A stretch of DNA of 64,000 nucleotides from Thalassia testudinum (taxonomy: Eukaryota > Streptophyta > Magnoliopsida > Alismatales > Hydrocharitaceae). Positions 44,614 to 55,673 of the stretch are shown here, piece by piece. Below the pieces are notes generated by a model. The model ran no database searches. It had not been told where the DNA came from and was given only the letters and a program-made list of their open reading frames with translations. Numbering within the stretch: position 1 is the stretch's first letter; every line of letters starts with the position of its first letter. The stretch covers positions 42,718,001 to 42,782,000 of the forward strand of contig JAZHRO010000039.1 in assembly GCA_037157565.1 (NCBI GenBank). Direction: 5' to 3'. The position numbers and the translations under genes are program-made.

Positions 44614-45372
44614 ATGACAGGCACCTTGGCTCGCATCCAACAAATGGTGGTGGAATTCATTTGGGATGGCAAATCCCACTATGTTGCCTAGCAGGACATT
44701 TGTCTCACCCTCCTTGAAGGAGGGCTGGGTCTTCGTAGGTTTGAGGTTTTGGAGAGTGTAGCTACTTTAGTCAAGATTTAGAGGCTTACCCATGTGCGAA
44801 ATCCATTTAGAGCAACTGGATAGCATCTAGCTATGGGGATTTCCTGTCCTCCCTTTGCCGACCATTTAACTCACCTCGTTGAGCTCGAATGGTTGCACTT
44901 AAGGAGGTCACCACAAACCTCTCCCTCCTTGGGGAACGTTGGCATTGGGCTAATGGAGTTGGGGGTTCTCACTCCACTTCTTGTATGGGAAGCCATAAGG
45001 AGGAGGGAGCCTATGTTTGAGATTTGGAAGATCATCTAGACTAAGGGAGGGTTTCCCAAATGGGCTAGTTGTCCTTGGTTACTCGCCCGTTGCCACTTTC
45101 CCCTCTCAACATTGACTGCCAAGGTGGGGCTTGCTGTGGCAATCCCTCCTTGTATTGATCAATGTGATGTTTGTGATGAAACATTGTTCCACCTTTTCTC
45201 TCAATATCCTTTTCCTAGCTTCATATGGTACTACATTTGGTCAACGTTCTATTCCCTCTCCCTTGCCCTCGGCAACATGGGAAGAGACCGAATCAAGGAA
45301 TATTACAGGGTAATCCTTCTCCAGAGTTCTTACTGCATCCATTTGGTACATCCAAAAAAGAAAGGAACGTGA
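44614..45372 (+). pseudogene. LINE (L1-type) ORF2 C-terminal fragment
   Basis: One plus frame reads through with a few stops. It starts ARIQQMVVEFIWDGKSHYV and continues EGGLGLRRFEVL, the usual end of plant L1 reverse transcriptase, then a cysteine/histidine segment (CDVCDETLFHLFSQYPF) like the zf-RVT domain. Stops occur in frame at the codon after HYVA, after LVKI, after RATG, and at 45,037-45,039. No poly(A) tail or target duplication is obvious; the 5' part is absent as is common for LINE copies. Confidence 0.7.
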
Positions 45373-46075
45373 GGAACCACGACGATCGATCTTTTACTTC
45401 CATCTTTATTGTTCAGAGTATTGTAAAAAATTTAATAAATTTGTCTCACTAGCTTGATATGACCCTTTTTGTCTTCATGGCGAGCTTCCCCATCCTGGGA
45501 CATTTGGCCTGGAAAAGAGAAGACAATGGTGCGTTTGTTGAAGCCTACATCTACCATGTCTCCATAGATTTTTCATGCCCGGGAACGAGGGTATGCACTT
45601 CTTCCCCAAATGGAAGATATTTTGGAATAAAGGATATTAAATAAAGGATGTTACTTAAGCTACCTCGACGTGTCAAGTTCGAATGGTCTCTGGAAAGCGT
45701 TATTAATTAAAAAGTATATAGTTAACAAAAAGTAATGTTCATTATGAATTAAAAATATCCAATAATTATCTTTCTAGACGGTGAAGAATATGCCCTCATA
45801 ATTAATTACGAACCTAATTTGTACATAGGATGAGGAAATGACACACTTGAACCAAAACAATATTACGTCATTGTTACGTTTATACAAATTGAAGGGAAAC
45901 CAAGAGTGAGAGTTGAGCAAAACACGATTTCACCGTCGAGATTTTTCTTGATGATGATGAATAGGCCTGTGCTCCCCTAATTTCTGCAAACTTACGAGTC
46001 ACTACAACAATGCTATTTCAACTATTTCTAACTTTTGACACATAAAAAAGAGTGGAACTTTAAAAAGTAGCGGTG
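45373..46075. other. Intergenic AT-rich DNA
   Basis: No gene is supported. A CACTACAACAATGCTATTT sequence at 46,000-46,018 resembles a CACTA transposon end, but no partner terminus is visible. Confidence 0.4.
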
Positions 46076-46096
46076 TATATATATATATATATATAT
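46076..46096. repeat. (TA)n tract
   Basis: An uninterrupted TA tract 45 bases left of the fold-back element. Confidence 0.9.
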
Positions 46097-46140
46097 GGCA
46101 AAAAAGAAGATATACATGATTTGCATGTACATTACGTATA

Positions 46141-46450
46141 GATATGATATTTTTTTGTTACAAGTAATATTTTAAATTTAAAATTTAAAAATTAAAATTA
46201 TTTAATATAATTATATTATTCATCAAAGTTAAAGTCAAGTCAACACTTCTAACATATATATATATATATATATATATCCAATATAATCAAATTTTATTAT
46301 ACTTAAATCATAAGAAATAAACTTCATTTGATATATATAATATAAATGTAGGATTAACTTTAAATTTGATACATAATATATTTATTTAAAATAATTTTAA
46401 TTTTAAAATTTTTAATTTAAATTATTACTTATGATAAAAAAAATATCATT
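46141..46450. mobile_element. Fold-back (MITE-like) element with about 75-bp inverted arms
   Basis: The left arm (about 46,142-46,217) and the reverse complement of the right arm (about 46,376-46,450) align nearly end to end, from TGATATTTTTTT to ATATTA. The total is about 310 bp, AT-rich and non-coding. (TA)n tracts sit left (46,076-46,096), inside (46,254-46,277) and right (46,467-46,519). The family and target duplication cannot be fixed because of the surrounding TA repeats. Confidence 0.6.
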
Positions 46451-46461
46451 ACACCGACACG

Positions 46462-46466
<5 letters not shown>

Positions 46467-46519
<53 letters not shown>
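46467..46519. repeat. (TA)n tract, about 53 bp
   Basis: An uninterrupted TA tract next to the right arm of the fold-back element. Confidence 0.95.
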
Positions 46520-46521
<2 letters not shown>

Positions 46522-48069
46522 CCAATCAATTTAAGTAGGAGTAACGGATTATAGTGTGCATCGATTTCAGGTCCTACAATTGGGTCACTAACGTTCCATA
46601 ACGTCAAGACTCGAGATCTGCGGCATACCCCAATCATCACAATGGACGAAGCCAATCCTCTGATATTTAAAAAAACACACACATATAAAAAAAATTACTT
46701 GAAAATCTCGGCGAGTTGAGACGTGAGTTATATAATTTGAAAATTACTAAACGGTGCCTTACATGTAGGAACTTTTGACGGCTGACTCGGGTTTATAGGT
46801 TTGTACCTTACGTGTAAGACTACTTTTCCTGCTTAGTATCAGAGATGGAGGCATTGCTATTCTAGAACGAAAATGTCTAAGCTATGTCATAGCAAGAATT
46901 TTGTGAATTTCACGTAATCTCCTCTCCCGTTCTCCGCTCCAAGACAAAAGTAAATTAGAGCACATTACAAATCGAATTAGTTACAGAAGTTAAGAATTAC
47001 TATTAAATAATTTAGATTAAATCTTCACAATAGTTGATCTCAATCCAGTAAACAATACTTAAAATGTTCTGGGATCAGTTTTTCCCTATCAACCTTGAAT
47101 TTAAGCATTCCTGGAGATGCTTCTTTCACCTTTAACAAGGGATGAACCGCAGAACAAAATCGTTACAAAGGGAGTAAAGAGTGGGGCAGAGTTTACCTCG
47201 AAACAATAATAAGAAAAAATAGCTTTCCCCTTCCCTGTTTTACCTCCATACCTTTTTTTTTTTAATTGAAAAGGCATAACATTCCATTAATAAGGGGAGT
47301 ATCCGATGTAAAGGATGAAAGGAGAGAAAAAGAAAAGTTGAAACGAAAAAGTAAAAATTCAGAAAATAAGATTATATGAAATAAAAAAATAATAAAAAAA
47401 ATATTCCGAAATAAAAAATTATATAACCTCCTTAAAAGAGATAGATACAATAATAAAAAATATGTTGATCGTAAAAAAAATTAAATCTAAACACCTCAGT
47501 AACAGAAAATAACCTCTATATCAACCATCGAATTACCCACAACAAACCAAACCAATGCCACCATCACCAAGCTACCACCAATGCGTTCGTCAACCCCACC
47601 AAAACGGACCTTACCAACAGCCTTTACGGAAGCGTTTGGTAAGTTTCATAAGTGGGATTGAAAAAGAGAAATAAATTTTATTAAATAATAGGAAAAGTCT
47701 AAAATATAGGATAAGGATATATCTTTTATTTGGATGCAAAAAATGTTATTTCAGGAGATAAGTTGAAGTTGTCTAGAGAATGGCGGAAGAAATTATCCCT
47801 AAATCTTAATTTCAAGAAAAACATGAAATTAAAAAATTATAGAAGAAGTCAAATAATCTCGTGATTATAACCTCCAAAGTGTGGGATAAGCTGCTTAATC
47901 ATGCAAAACAAACGGCACGCGCCAATGTGTTAGTCATTTACGATCAAACGGCGACACATGCAATGCACTACCATGCTTCCGGATGCACTCTCTAATTAAA
48001 TCCATATTTCTGGTATGGTGGGCGTCATTTTGCTTTCCCTCTAAAATATTCGCCATCACTGCCTACTCC
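46520..48069. other. Intergenic DNA upstream of TPP
   Basis: No gene, RNA or clear transposon is supported. A T run at about 47,253-47,263 followed by AATTGAAAAGGCATAACATT could be a reverse-oriented retroposon tail, but nothing coding adjoins it. Confidence 0.4.
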
Positions 48070-48132
48070 TTCAAAAGTAGGGAGGTCGGGGGAAAAAGAA
48101 TAAAAGCGAGAAAATCCGGTCGCCATCGGCAG

Positions 48133-48138
48133 CACGTG
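48133..48138. promoter_or_regulatory. CACGTG G-box upstream of TPP
   Basis: A palindromic CACGTG about 235 bases before the TATA box. G-boxes bind bZIP and bHLH factors in plants; whether this one works is not shown by sequence. Confidence 0.4.
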
Positions 48139-48369
48139 CGACCACAATTGGTGCGCGTGGGGTCTCGCTTCCTCCACTCCCTCCCAACTCTTTTATTCCT
48201 TTTTTTCTTTTTTTTTTTGTTTTTTCCTTCACCTCTTTTTCCTTTTTGCAATGACTCCTAGCCCAAGCAACCCCCGTCCGAGCCTTTGGGCCCAACTGTA
48301 ACTGTGGGCTCACTTTGTAGGGCCATATAATATTCCTTTGGGCCCCACCTCGGGTCCACAACTTTCAAC

Positions 48370-48376
48370 TATAAAA
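48370..48376 (+). promoter_or_regulatory. TATA box of TPP
   Basis: TATAAAA lies 153 bases before the start codon and would place transcription start near 48,400 with a 5' UTR of about 120 bases. A run of 18 C follows at once (48,377-48,394). Confidence 0.65.
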
Positions 48377-48522
48377 CCCCCCCCCCCCCCCCCCAACCAA
48401 CCACTCCCCATCCACCTCCCAGACCCAACTCCTCCTATTCTTCAAGAAACGCCACCTCCTCGTTCCCCTTCTACATCACCTCCATCTCTTCCCGTAGTTA
48501 TTGCTCTCGAAGAAGGCCAAAG

Positions 48523-49049
48523 ATGGCAAAGCAGAATGTGGTGGTTCGGGAGGCCGTGGCAGCCTTCTCGGTCCAGAGCACAACTGTCCCGAGCCCCCCC
48601 GCGCCACTCGTCCCGTACCCACCGCCTCGCGGAGGCTCGCCGGGGTACTCCATCAAGAAGAGGCTCCTGAAGCAGCTGGAGATCGGGGGGGTCAACCCCT
48701 TGGTGGAGGCTATGAGGGCCTCCTCCCCCACCCAGATCATTGGGACGTCCATAAACCAAGACCAGATGGATTGGATGGTAATTAATTATCTCATAAATCG
48801 TTGCATGGGTAGTTGGAGATTAATAGGAAGTGTCCCGCAATTAACGGATGTACGGCTTCTTGGTGCAACAACAGGTGCACCACCCTTCGGCGCTGGGGAT
48901 GTTCGAGGAGATCGGAAACGCCTCGGACGGGAGGCAGATCGCGGTGTTCCTCGATTACGACGGCACGCTTTCCCCGATCGTCGACGACCCCGACCGGGCC
49001 TTCATGTCAGACGCGGTCAGCTCCGCAATCCCAATTGGTTCTTTTCTTA

Positions 49050-49093
<44 letters not shown>

Positions 49094-50773
49094 GGCTGAT
49101 GCTGGCGAGGGTGCTTACGTGGCTTCCAATTGCAGATGAGGGACGCGGTGAGGGGTGTGGCTGTGTGGTTCCCCACGGCCATTGTGAGCGGGAGGGCAAG
49201 AGACAAGGTACGTACGTAGGTACACGTCCGTTATTCTTCACCACCCCGAAGGGGGTTTGACCCTTTTGATCCTTGGATTTTACCCATGTGGGGTCTCTCT
49301 CTCTCTCTGTGAGGGGTGGGTGGGTGTGTGTGTCTATGTATTGCAAGATGACACCTTGTTTTTGTCGTTGTCGTTGTTCTGGGGGTGGTGGTGTTAGGTG
49401 TATGGCTTTGTACGGCTACCAGAGCTCTACTACGCTGGCAGCCACGGCATGGACATCACGGGCCCCCCCGCACCCACCAGATTCACCAAAGTATGAATAT
49501 ATAATAATAACATCATTAATTGATTGTTATTAAAATCTGGATCTTTTTAAAATTAACCATCCTATTGTCAAGAAATTACTATTTTTTTAATTGCAACTCT
49601 AGTCGTTATTATTATTATTTTTTTTTTTTTTTGGTTGCAGGGCTCCAAAAAAGTCCTCTTCCAGCCAGCGAGCGAGTACATCTCCATGATGGACGAGGTA
49701 AGCTGATTTCCCATTTTGGCTTCATTTCTCAAATTAAGTCCCGCATTAGACAGTAAATTTTATAAGGATACTACTTGGATCTCTACATCTCGTGTTAGTA
49801 ACAATTAATACTCTTCTTTTTCCGATCGCCTCAGGTGTACAAGATCCTGATGGAGAAGGTGAAGTTGGTTCCAGGGGCTAGGGCAGAGAACAACAAGTTC
49901 TGCCTGTCCGTCCACTTCCGTTGCGTCGAGGAGAAGGTAATTAACTCTTAATTTGGCATCAATATCAATTAATACATATAAGAAAAGGTTGTTAAAACAG
50001 ACATGCATGTGTCGTGTCCGTACTCTTTGAATGTAAACACAAAAGATAAAAAAATCCAGGAAAGGCGCGCGCGCACACTGCACTCTCGGTGTTTGAGAAA
50101 TTAAAGATGGTGCAAACATTGACGTGAAATATTGACTTATTCGATTCCATTGATTTTGGAAGAATCGCACACCATTTGTTTTCCAGCGCCCTCACATATA
50201 TCATCAGCTTATAATTATTCTCAGCATATGTAAATGCATGTATATGTATGTGTGTCTTACCTTCCAAAGTTGGGCGTTTCGTAATTCTCTCGCATGCATT
50301 TGGGAACCCACAGAAATGGAGCGGCCTCGCGGAGCAGGTGGAGGGTGTTCTCGACAAGTACCCGAAGTTGCACGTAACCAGAGGCAGAAAGGTTAGTGCA
50401 CAGGTTATACATACGGGCGGGGTGGGCTACAAGTACAGTATGCAGAAATTCCGATTATTTCGAACAGCTAGCTAGCTGGGTTAGTTGTTGTTGTTGTTTA
50501 CTGATGTGAATGTCCTCCCTCGTTCAGGTGTTGGAGATCCGTCCGGATATCAAGTGGGATAAGGGGAAGGCTCTGGAGTTCCTGCTCGAGTCACTTGGTA
50601 AATATACATGTCTTGCCTAATTAAGCTGTGCACGAGCTTCCCACAACTATAGACTAATCCCACTCCGTAATTAATCTCTGCCTAGTCTCTTTGTACGTAC
50701 GTAGGTTTTGCTGACCGTGATGACGTCCTTCCTGTTTACATTGGAGACGATCGCACCGACGAAGATGCCTTCA

Positions 50774-50812
<39 letters not shown>

Positions 50813-51258
50813 TGTCTTGCTCTCGATGCTAAGTAATTGGTGCAATCCTTTGATTAATTAGGTTCTGAGGGAGAAAGGACAAGGGTTTGGCATTCTTGTA
50901 TCAAAGGTGCCGAAGGATACGAAAGCTTCCTACTCTCTTCAAGACCCTTCCGAGGTACATTAATTTACGTCTCGGTGCAATTTTTAGTCCTTCCCTGTTG
51001 CAAAGATTTCTCTACACTTCCTCCAGTTTAGTTCTCGGAGAGATCGTGTATCATTAAAATAAAATGCATGGTGTTAGTATATATAGCAGACGTATAACTA
51101 CATCAATATTGGTTCAATTTTGCATGTATATGTGAATTGTATCAGAATGTTCTAATCGATTAATTGGTAATACGTAAATGTAGGTGATGGAGTTCTTGCA
51201 TCGATTGGCGGAGTGGAAACGGCGGTCTCAAAGGGCACGTGACCAAGTGCGTAAGTAG
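48523..51258 (+). CDS. TPP: Trehalose-6-phosphate phosphatase (spliced, intact)
   Basis: Predicted exons are 48,523-48,777, 48,875-49,015, 49,136-49,207, 49,398-49,490, 49,641-49,697, 49,835-49,936, 50,314-50,391, 50,528-50,597, 50,705-50,775, 50,862-50,954 and 51,184-51,258. All introns are GT-AG and joining them gives 368 codons without a stop, a normal plant TPP length. The enzyme removes phosphate from trehalose 6-phosphate, the last step of trehalose synthesis and a control point for sugar signalling. HAD-phosphatase motifs are complete: [15 protein letters not shown] (about residue 105), AIVSGR (about 147), [20 protein letters not shown] and [12 protein letters not shown]. The N-terminal 85 residues are variable as usual. 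The start is the first ATG after the TATA box. Intron 2 holds (TA)n and intron 9 starts inside (GT)17. The paralogue within the family cannot be named. Confidence 0.95.
49055..49091. repeat. (TA)n in TPP intron 2
   Basis: A TA tract of about 37 bp between the intron 2 donor (49,016, GTCAGC, a weak match) and acceptor (49,134-49,135). Confidence 0.95.
50776..50809. repeat. (GT)17 starting at the TPP intron 9 donor
   Basis: The exon ends TTCAAG and the intron opens directly with 17 GT units, so the splice donor is the first unit of a microsatellite. Confidence 0.95.
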
Positions 51259-52120
51259 GAGGACATTGGGATATATGCGCTGAAGGACTAATACATAGAA
51301 GTTTGGAGGTGGAATATTGGGTTTATTTTTCAGAAGACCCATGTGGAGAAGGAAGCGTAGGAGGAGCAGGAATCTGTGATCAGAGGCTTTGTACTTTAGA
51401 CCACCTTATTGTTTTTGTTTATATTCCTGTTTTCTTCCCTTTTTTTTTTCTCTAGGGGATGGAATCTTGGAAACCATGACTACACAATGGTTTCTTGCTC
51501 GGATGCCTGACCACTAGAGGAGGAATGTGGGTGGGGGGGTGTGTGGGGGGGGTTTTCGTCTCTCTTTTCTCTCTCGATCTGTAAAAAGGAAATAGAGGAA
51601 AAAAATAAAGCACGTGGGTTTGAATCTGTGTGCGTCTGAGATATTCTAAGCACGTTCAAGCGGAAAGATGCCTTTTTTATGGGGTTTCTGCCACGAAGGC
51701 AAAGAAAAATCTTTGTGCTGAATAATCTGTGGGTCATTGTTAATCAATTATGCGTAAGCTTTCCTTGCTTGTATACGTGCGAACGAGATTCTCGGAGGAA
51801 AGGCTTCAGGGAAGAAAATCTCATATGTCGCAGTTGGGGACTGCGAGAAGTTTCCCTTCTATCTATGATTCAAGAAAATTTCACCGCAAGTTCGTGGGTC
51901 GCGGACAGGTGGGGCTTTCGTTTATTTCCAACACGACGAAAATAACAGTGAGACAGCGATGGCCTTCTTCAATTTGGCACTTTTTATATAAATTATTATT
52001 ACTGTAACGTTCACATTTTCTTTTATTTGGAATACGTGATGATTGGAAGATATTGATGTTATAAATCTTTACGATATATTAGGACGATCGAGCGGCAAAA
52101 AGGTTGCATTGTCCGAATCG

Positions 52121-52179
<59 letters not shown>

Positions 52180-52460
52180 CAGGTGGTGTCACGGAAATCA
52201 AATTCTACGGTATTGTTTGGTAGGAGGATTACGCCCATTTAATTCTTGTTTGGGTGAGTTTGCACTGACATACGTCTAAGTTCAATGTAAATTTGTTCTA
52301 TCCTTTCTGTAAGGTAAGGTTTAGTCCATCTATTATCTCAAACGTTAAAATTTAATTATTTTTCATAGCAAACACAATAACTGTCACTGATCCACGACGT
52401 CATCCATTTATATGGTAAGAGTCTTTCTTCTTTAAATAATAAAAAATAAATTTAAAAGTA
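51259..52460 (+). other. TPP 3' UTR and downstream intergenic DNA
   Basis: The 3' UTR probably covers the first 150-350 bases; no AATAAA is close to the stop, while AAAATAAAG occurs at 51,601. Beyond lie a (TA)n tract at 52,125-52,175 and no supported gene. Confidence 0.5.
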
Positions 52461-52836
52461 CACTACAAAAAAAAATACTCTACACCAAAGGTGCATCTAC
52501 ACCAACAACAAGCATGTGTCGCTGTAGTACTTCTGATAGGTTGCTACTTGTCAATACTACACCAACAAGACGTATATTTTACAACTAATCCCTAACCCTA
52601 GCACACAGCTCCTCCATCGCCTTCTAGCACACAACTCCTCCATCACCTTGACATTTCTCGCAATCAAGCACCATCACACAACTTTCCTCACTCTTTACTC
52701 ACCACCTAATCAACACCTCCACTTCCTCCTCCACCAATCAATCCTCCTCTCCTCCACCACTGTGATCTAATTAATCGTCTCCTCTTCCTCTCCTCTATTG
52801 TCGCAATGGGTTGATCACCACCTCCATCCTCCTATT
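52461..52836. mobile_element. CACTA-type transposon terminus, cut by B1
   Basis: The sequence starts CACTACAAAAAAAAATAC, typical of En/Spm (CACTA) ends, followed by three subterminal CTACACCAA repeats within about 100 bases. The stretch runs to the B1 LTR at 52,837, so the rest may lie beyond B1. No transposase is visible. Confidence 0.5.
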
Positions 52837-55491
52837 TGTAACGAACGCGCGCTTCAGACATCTTTTAAGACGTCTGGAAAGTGGCTCAGACGTCTGCAAC
52901 TACTTCCAAACGTCTGGGAATCGGTTATTGTGGCACGCGCGATTCGACTGCACGCCTGAGCGCGCAGACCTGCGGAAATTCCCTCTCTCTCTTTTTCCCT
53001 CTCCCTCCTGTGCCCTCTGTCGCGCTCTCTCTCTCCACCTCGCGCGGCCTTAAAAGGCCCCGCCCTCCCCCTCACTCCCGTCACCTCCGCCCCCTTCCTC
53101 TTCTCCTTCCAGTCGGTGCGCGAGACCGAGCGCGAGTGAGCGGCGGCGGCGACAGCCGCGGCAGGTGCGGGAGGAGGTGCTGCGGGGGAGGAGGCGTCGG
53201 CCGTGAGGGCTCGAGCCTGTCGGGGCAGCGGGAGCCGACCGGCGGGGGCGCAGCGGGCGCGGAGTGACGCGGGAGGACTGTTGCAGCTCGAGCAGTAGGC
53301 GGACGAGACGCGGCGCGGCCGGGCGTCGCGAGCGGAGGGCGAGTTACGCCCCGGTTCTGGAAACTTTTCCAGAATCATACGTCTGGGCTGATAGCCAGAC
53401 GACGGGCACGACGTTTGGAAGACTGTCCCGACGTCTGAAAGGTGAGTTATTTCCGTCTCCTTCATTTTCTTCGACTGACCGTACTAAGAGAGAGAGATGG
53501 GTACGCGCAGGTTGTGGAATTCGCATCCAACGCGAATCATACGTCTGGCTACCGTGCCAGACGACTGGAGAGACTTACAGACGTCCGGAGTGACCATCAG
53601 ACATCTGGGAACTAAGCCAGATGCTCCCGCAGGCTTCTGGAGGTCTGAGAGACCACGCAGAGCAAGGTAACCCCTGATCCACTTTTTAAGACGTCTGGAA
53701 TAAGTTCCAGACGTCTGATTTTGCACTGTTTCTTCATTTTCGACCTGTTTAGGGCCCGTTCGGGTTCCGTTTTCCGCGTTCCGAGTTGCGTTCTTTTCGG
53801 AATTAAATCCTCTACCTGTCTACAGTAGCTGTATACTATTTTGAGAAATTCTTTGTGTTTGATCCTTGTGATAGGACCCCATTCCGTTGCAGTCTCGGGG
53901 GTTAAGGAGGCACGCAGGATTCCCGACCATGCCCCCAGTTCGCCTGTTGTAACCGGTAGAGTGGCTTTAAGTATAATCTGTTAAATTATGAAACCATAAA
54001 TAGAACCTAGGACATTGCATGAATCCTAAGAATGAGAAATAGATTGAATGGCAGATCCTAGGGTGTTGCATGAATCCTAGGGCTGGAAAACTAGATTGTA
54101 TGATAGATCTTAGGATATGGCATGAATCCTAGGATGGGAAAACTATTGGAATGTATGAATATTGCAGTCTTGGAAAATGTGGAAAGGAAATAATAGCTGC
54201 CTGTAAATTCGTTTAAACAGCTGCCTGTTATGAATAAATGAACATGAGTAAGAATATGGGATGTATGAACGTGAAACTGGAAAGGTAAAATCGGAATGCG
54301 CTGAGTTAAAGAGCTGGAACCCTATGGGGAATTAGGAGTAGAACTCCTAGAAAGTGAATGGAATAGAATTGGGGAAGTGAGCTGGCCCTTGAGTACGGAG
54401 TACCAAGGAGAGCGACTGTCCCCCTGTTTAGTGAAGAGCGGAGCTAGCCGCCCCAGGGACCCGAGGTTAGGACTGGCCACTCTGTACCAACTTGCTGGCC
54501 CTCGTGTACGTAGTACCGAGGAGAGCTACTAGTGTAGGGAGGTACTAGCTACCCCACGGGCCCCGGGGTTCTGCTAACCTCCTACACCGACTTGTTAGGC
54601 CCACTGGGGCAAACCAGGGGAGTCAAGCGAGGGTGCGCGGACTGTGGAGGGGCAAGGCCCCTGTTTGGTTAATGTGGAGGGGTTGGACCCCTGTTACTGA
54701 GAGGGCTCTGCCCTGTACTAGTTCCGTGCTGTGCTTTAGGCGCACCCGTTAACGGAAACGACTGACCGCGTGCCAGTGCAGGTTAGCTACCTGCGCGTTT
54801 ATCGCGCGTGCCGTAGTCACCATTACGCCTGTCCGTGACCTTAGGGTGGTTGACTGAGAGTAGGATCACCATGGGGGACTCTCCCGGCCAGGAGAGCACC
54901 ACGTGCTACTTCTACTGTTCGGAAAAGACTGCAATCAAGATCGTTCCCACGAGGAACATTCGAGATCAAGTGAAGGATCTAAGAAATAGATAATTGTGAA
55001 ACAATAGAGAGACATAAATAAAGGAAGAAAGAAAATTAAAACAGCTACTGTACACTTTACTGTTTCTTTAGTTTAGCTGCCACTCTACTCAGCGTTTTGC
55101 TGACGTGTTACACTCGTTACCTTTCAGGACCAGGTGTTGAGCAGCCAGGGTCAGCGGCTGGAGAGGACGCTGGGCCGAGTAGGGTCCAGTTGAGTTACCA
55201 CTGTTCTCTTGTACCTCTTTTTGGTTCCACTGTAGTGAGTAGTTCTTGTTTCCGCTGTACTTTTCTTTACCTGCTGTTCATATTATGTTATGAATGTTGT
55301 TCTACTGCTGTGGTGGTACATACTGTAGTGGTTTATTTCCTTACTACTGTATTTTCTTACTGTTAGTTATATTCATGTTGAATGTGGTTTATTTTACTAC
55401 TCTTTGGGTTACTTCCTCGTTGGACGACCAAGTCTTGGGATTAGTCGAGTCGGTCCGGTTCTCGTGTCTCGTAGGGACTCGGGTCGTTACA
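52837..55491 (+). repeat. B1 5' LTR (2,655 bp)
   Basis: This is very similar to the B2 LTR (57,457-60,093) and, reversed, to the B0 LTRs. GACGTC palindromes crowd its first 900 bases. A block near 53,045-53,280 is very GC-rich. CTTAAAAGG stands where B0 has a TATA box. Confidence 0.9.
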
Positions 55492-55494
55492 AGA

Positions 55495-55506
55495 TGGTAT
55501 CAGAGC
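55495..55506 (+). other. B1 primer-binding site (initiator tRNA-Met)
   Basis: TGGTATCAGAGC three bases after the LTR end. Confidence 0.93.
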
Positions 55507-55673
55507 AAGGTCGTCCCGAGAAGTCAATCAACTGACTGGAAAATAACCAATTCACATGTTTATAACTAGAGTAGCCACCACAACATATCTTTTGACATGA
55601 GTTCTTAGACGTTTCCGTTCGGTATCGTTCCGTAGTGACGTGTTCCGTTTTGTTTCGCGTCTCCTTGCAGGAG

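Noticed and set aside
46000..46018. Possible CACTA terminus CACTACAACAATGCTATTT
   Set aside because: No inverted partner and no three-base duplication within a plausible distance.
52881..53267. Arg/Gly/Pro-rich frames at the start of the B1 LTR
   Set aside because: Very GC-rich LTR DNA on both strands is open by chance; the frames are not kept in the B2 LTR.
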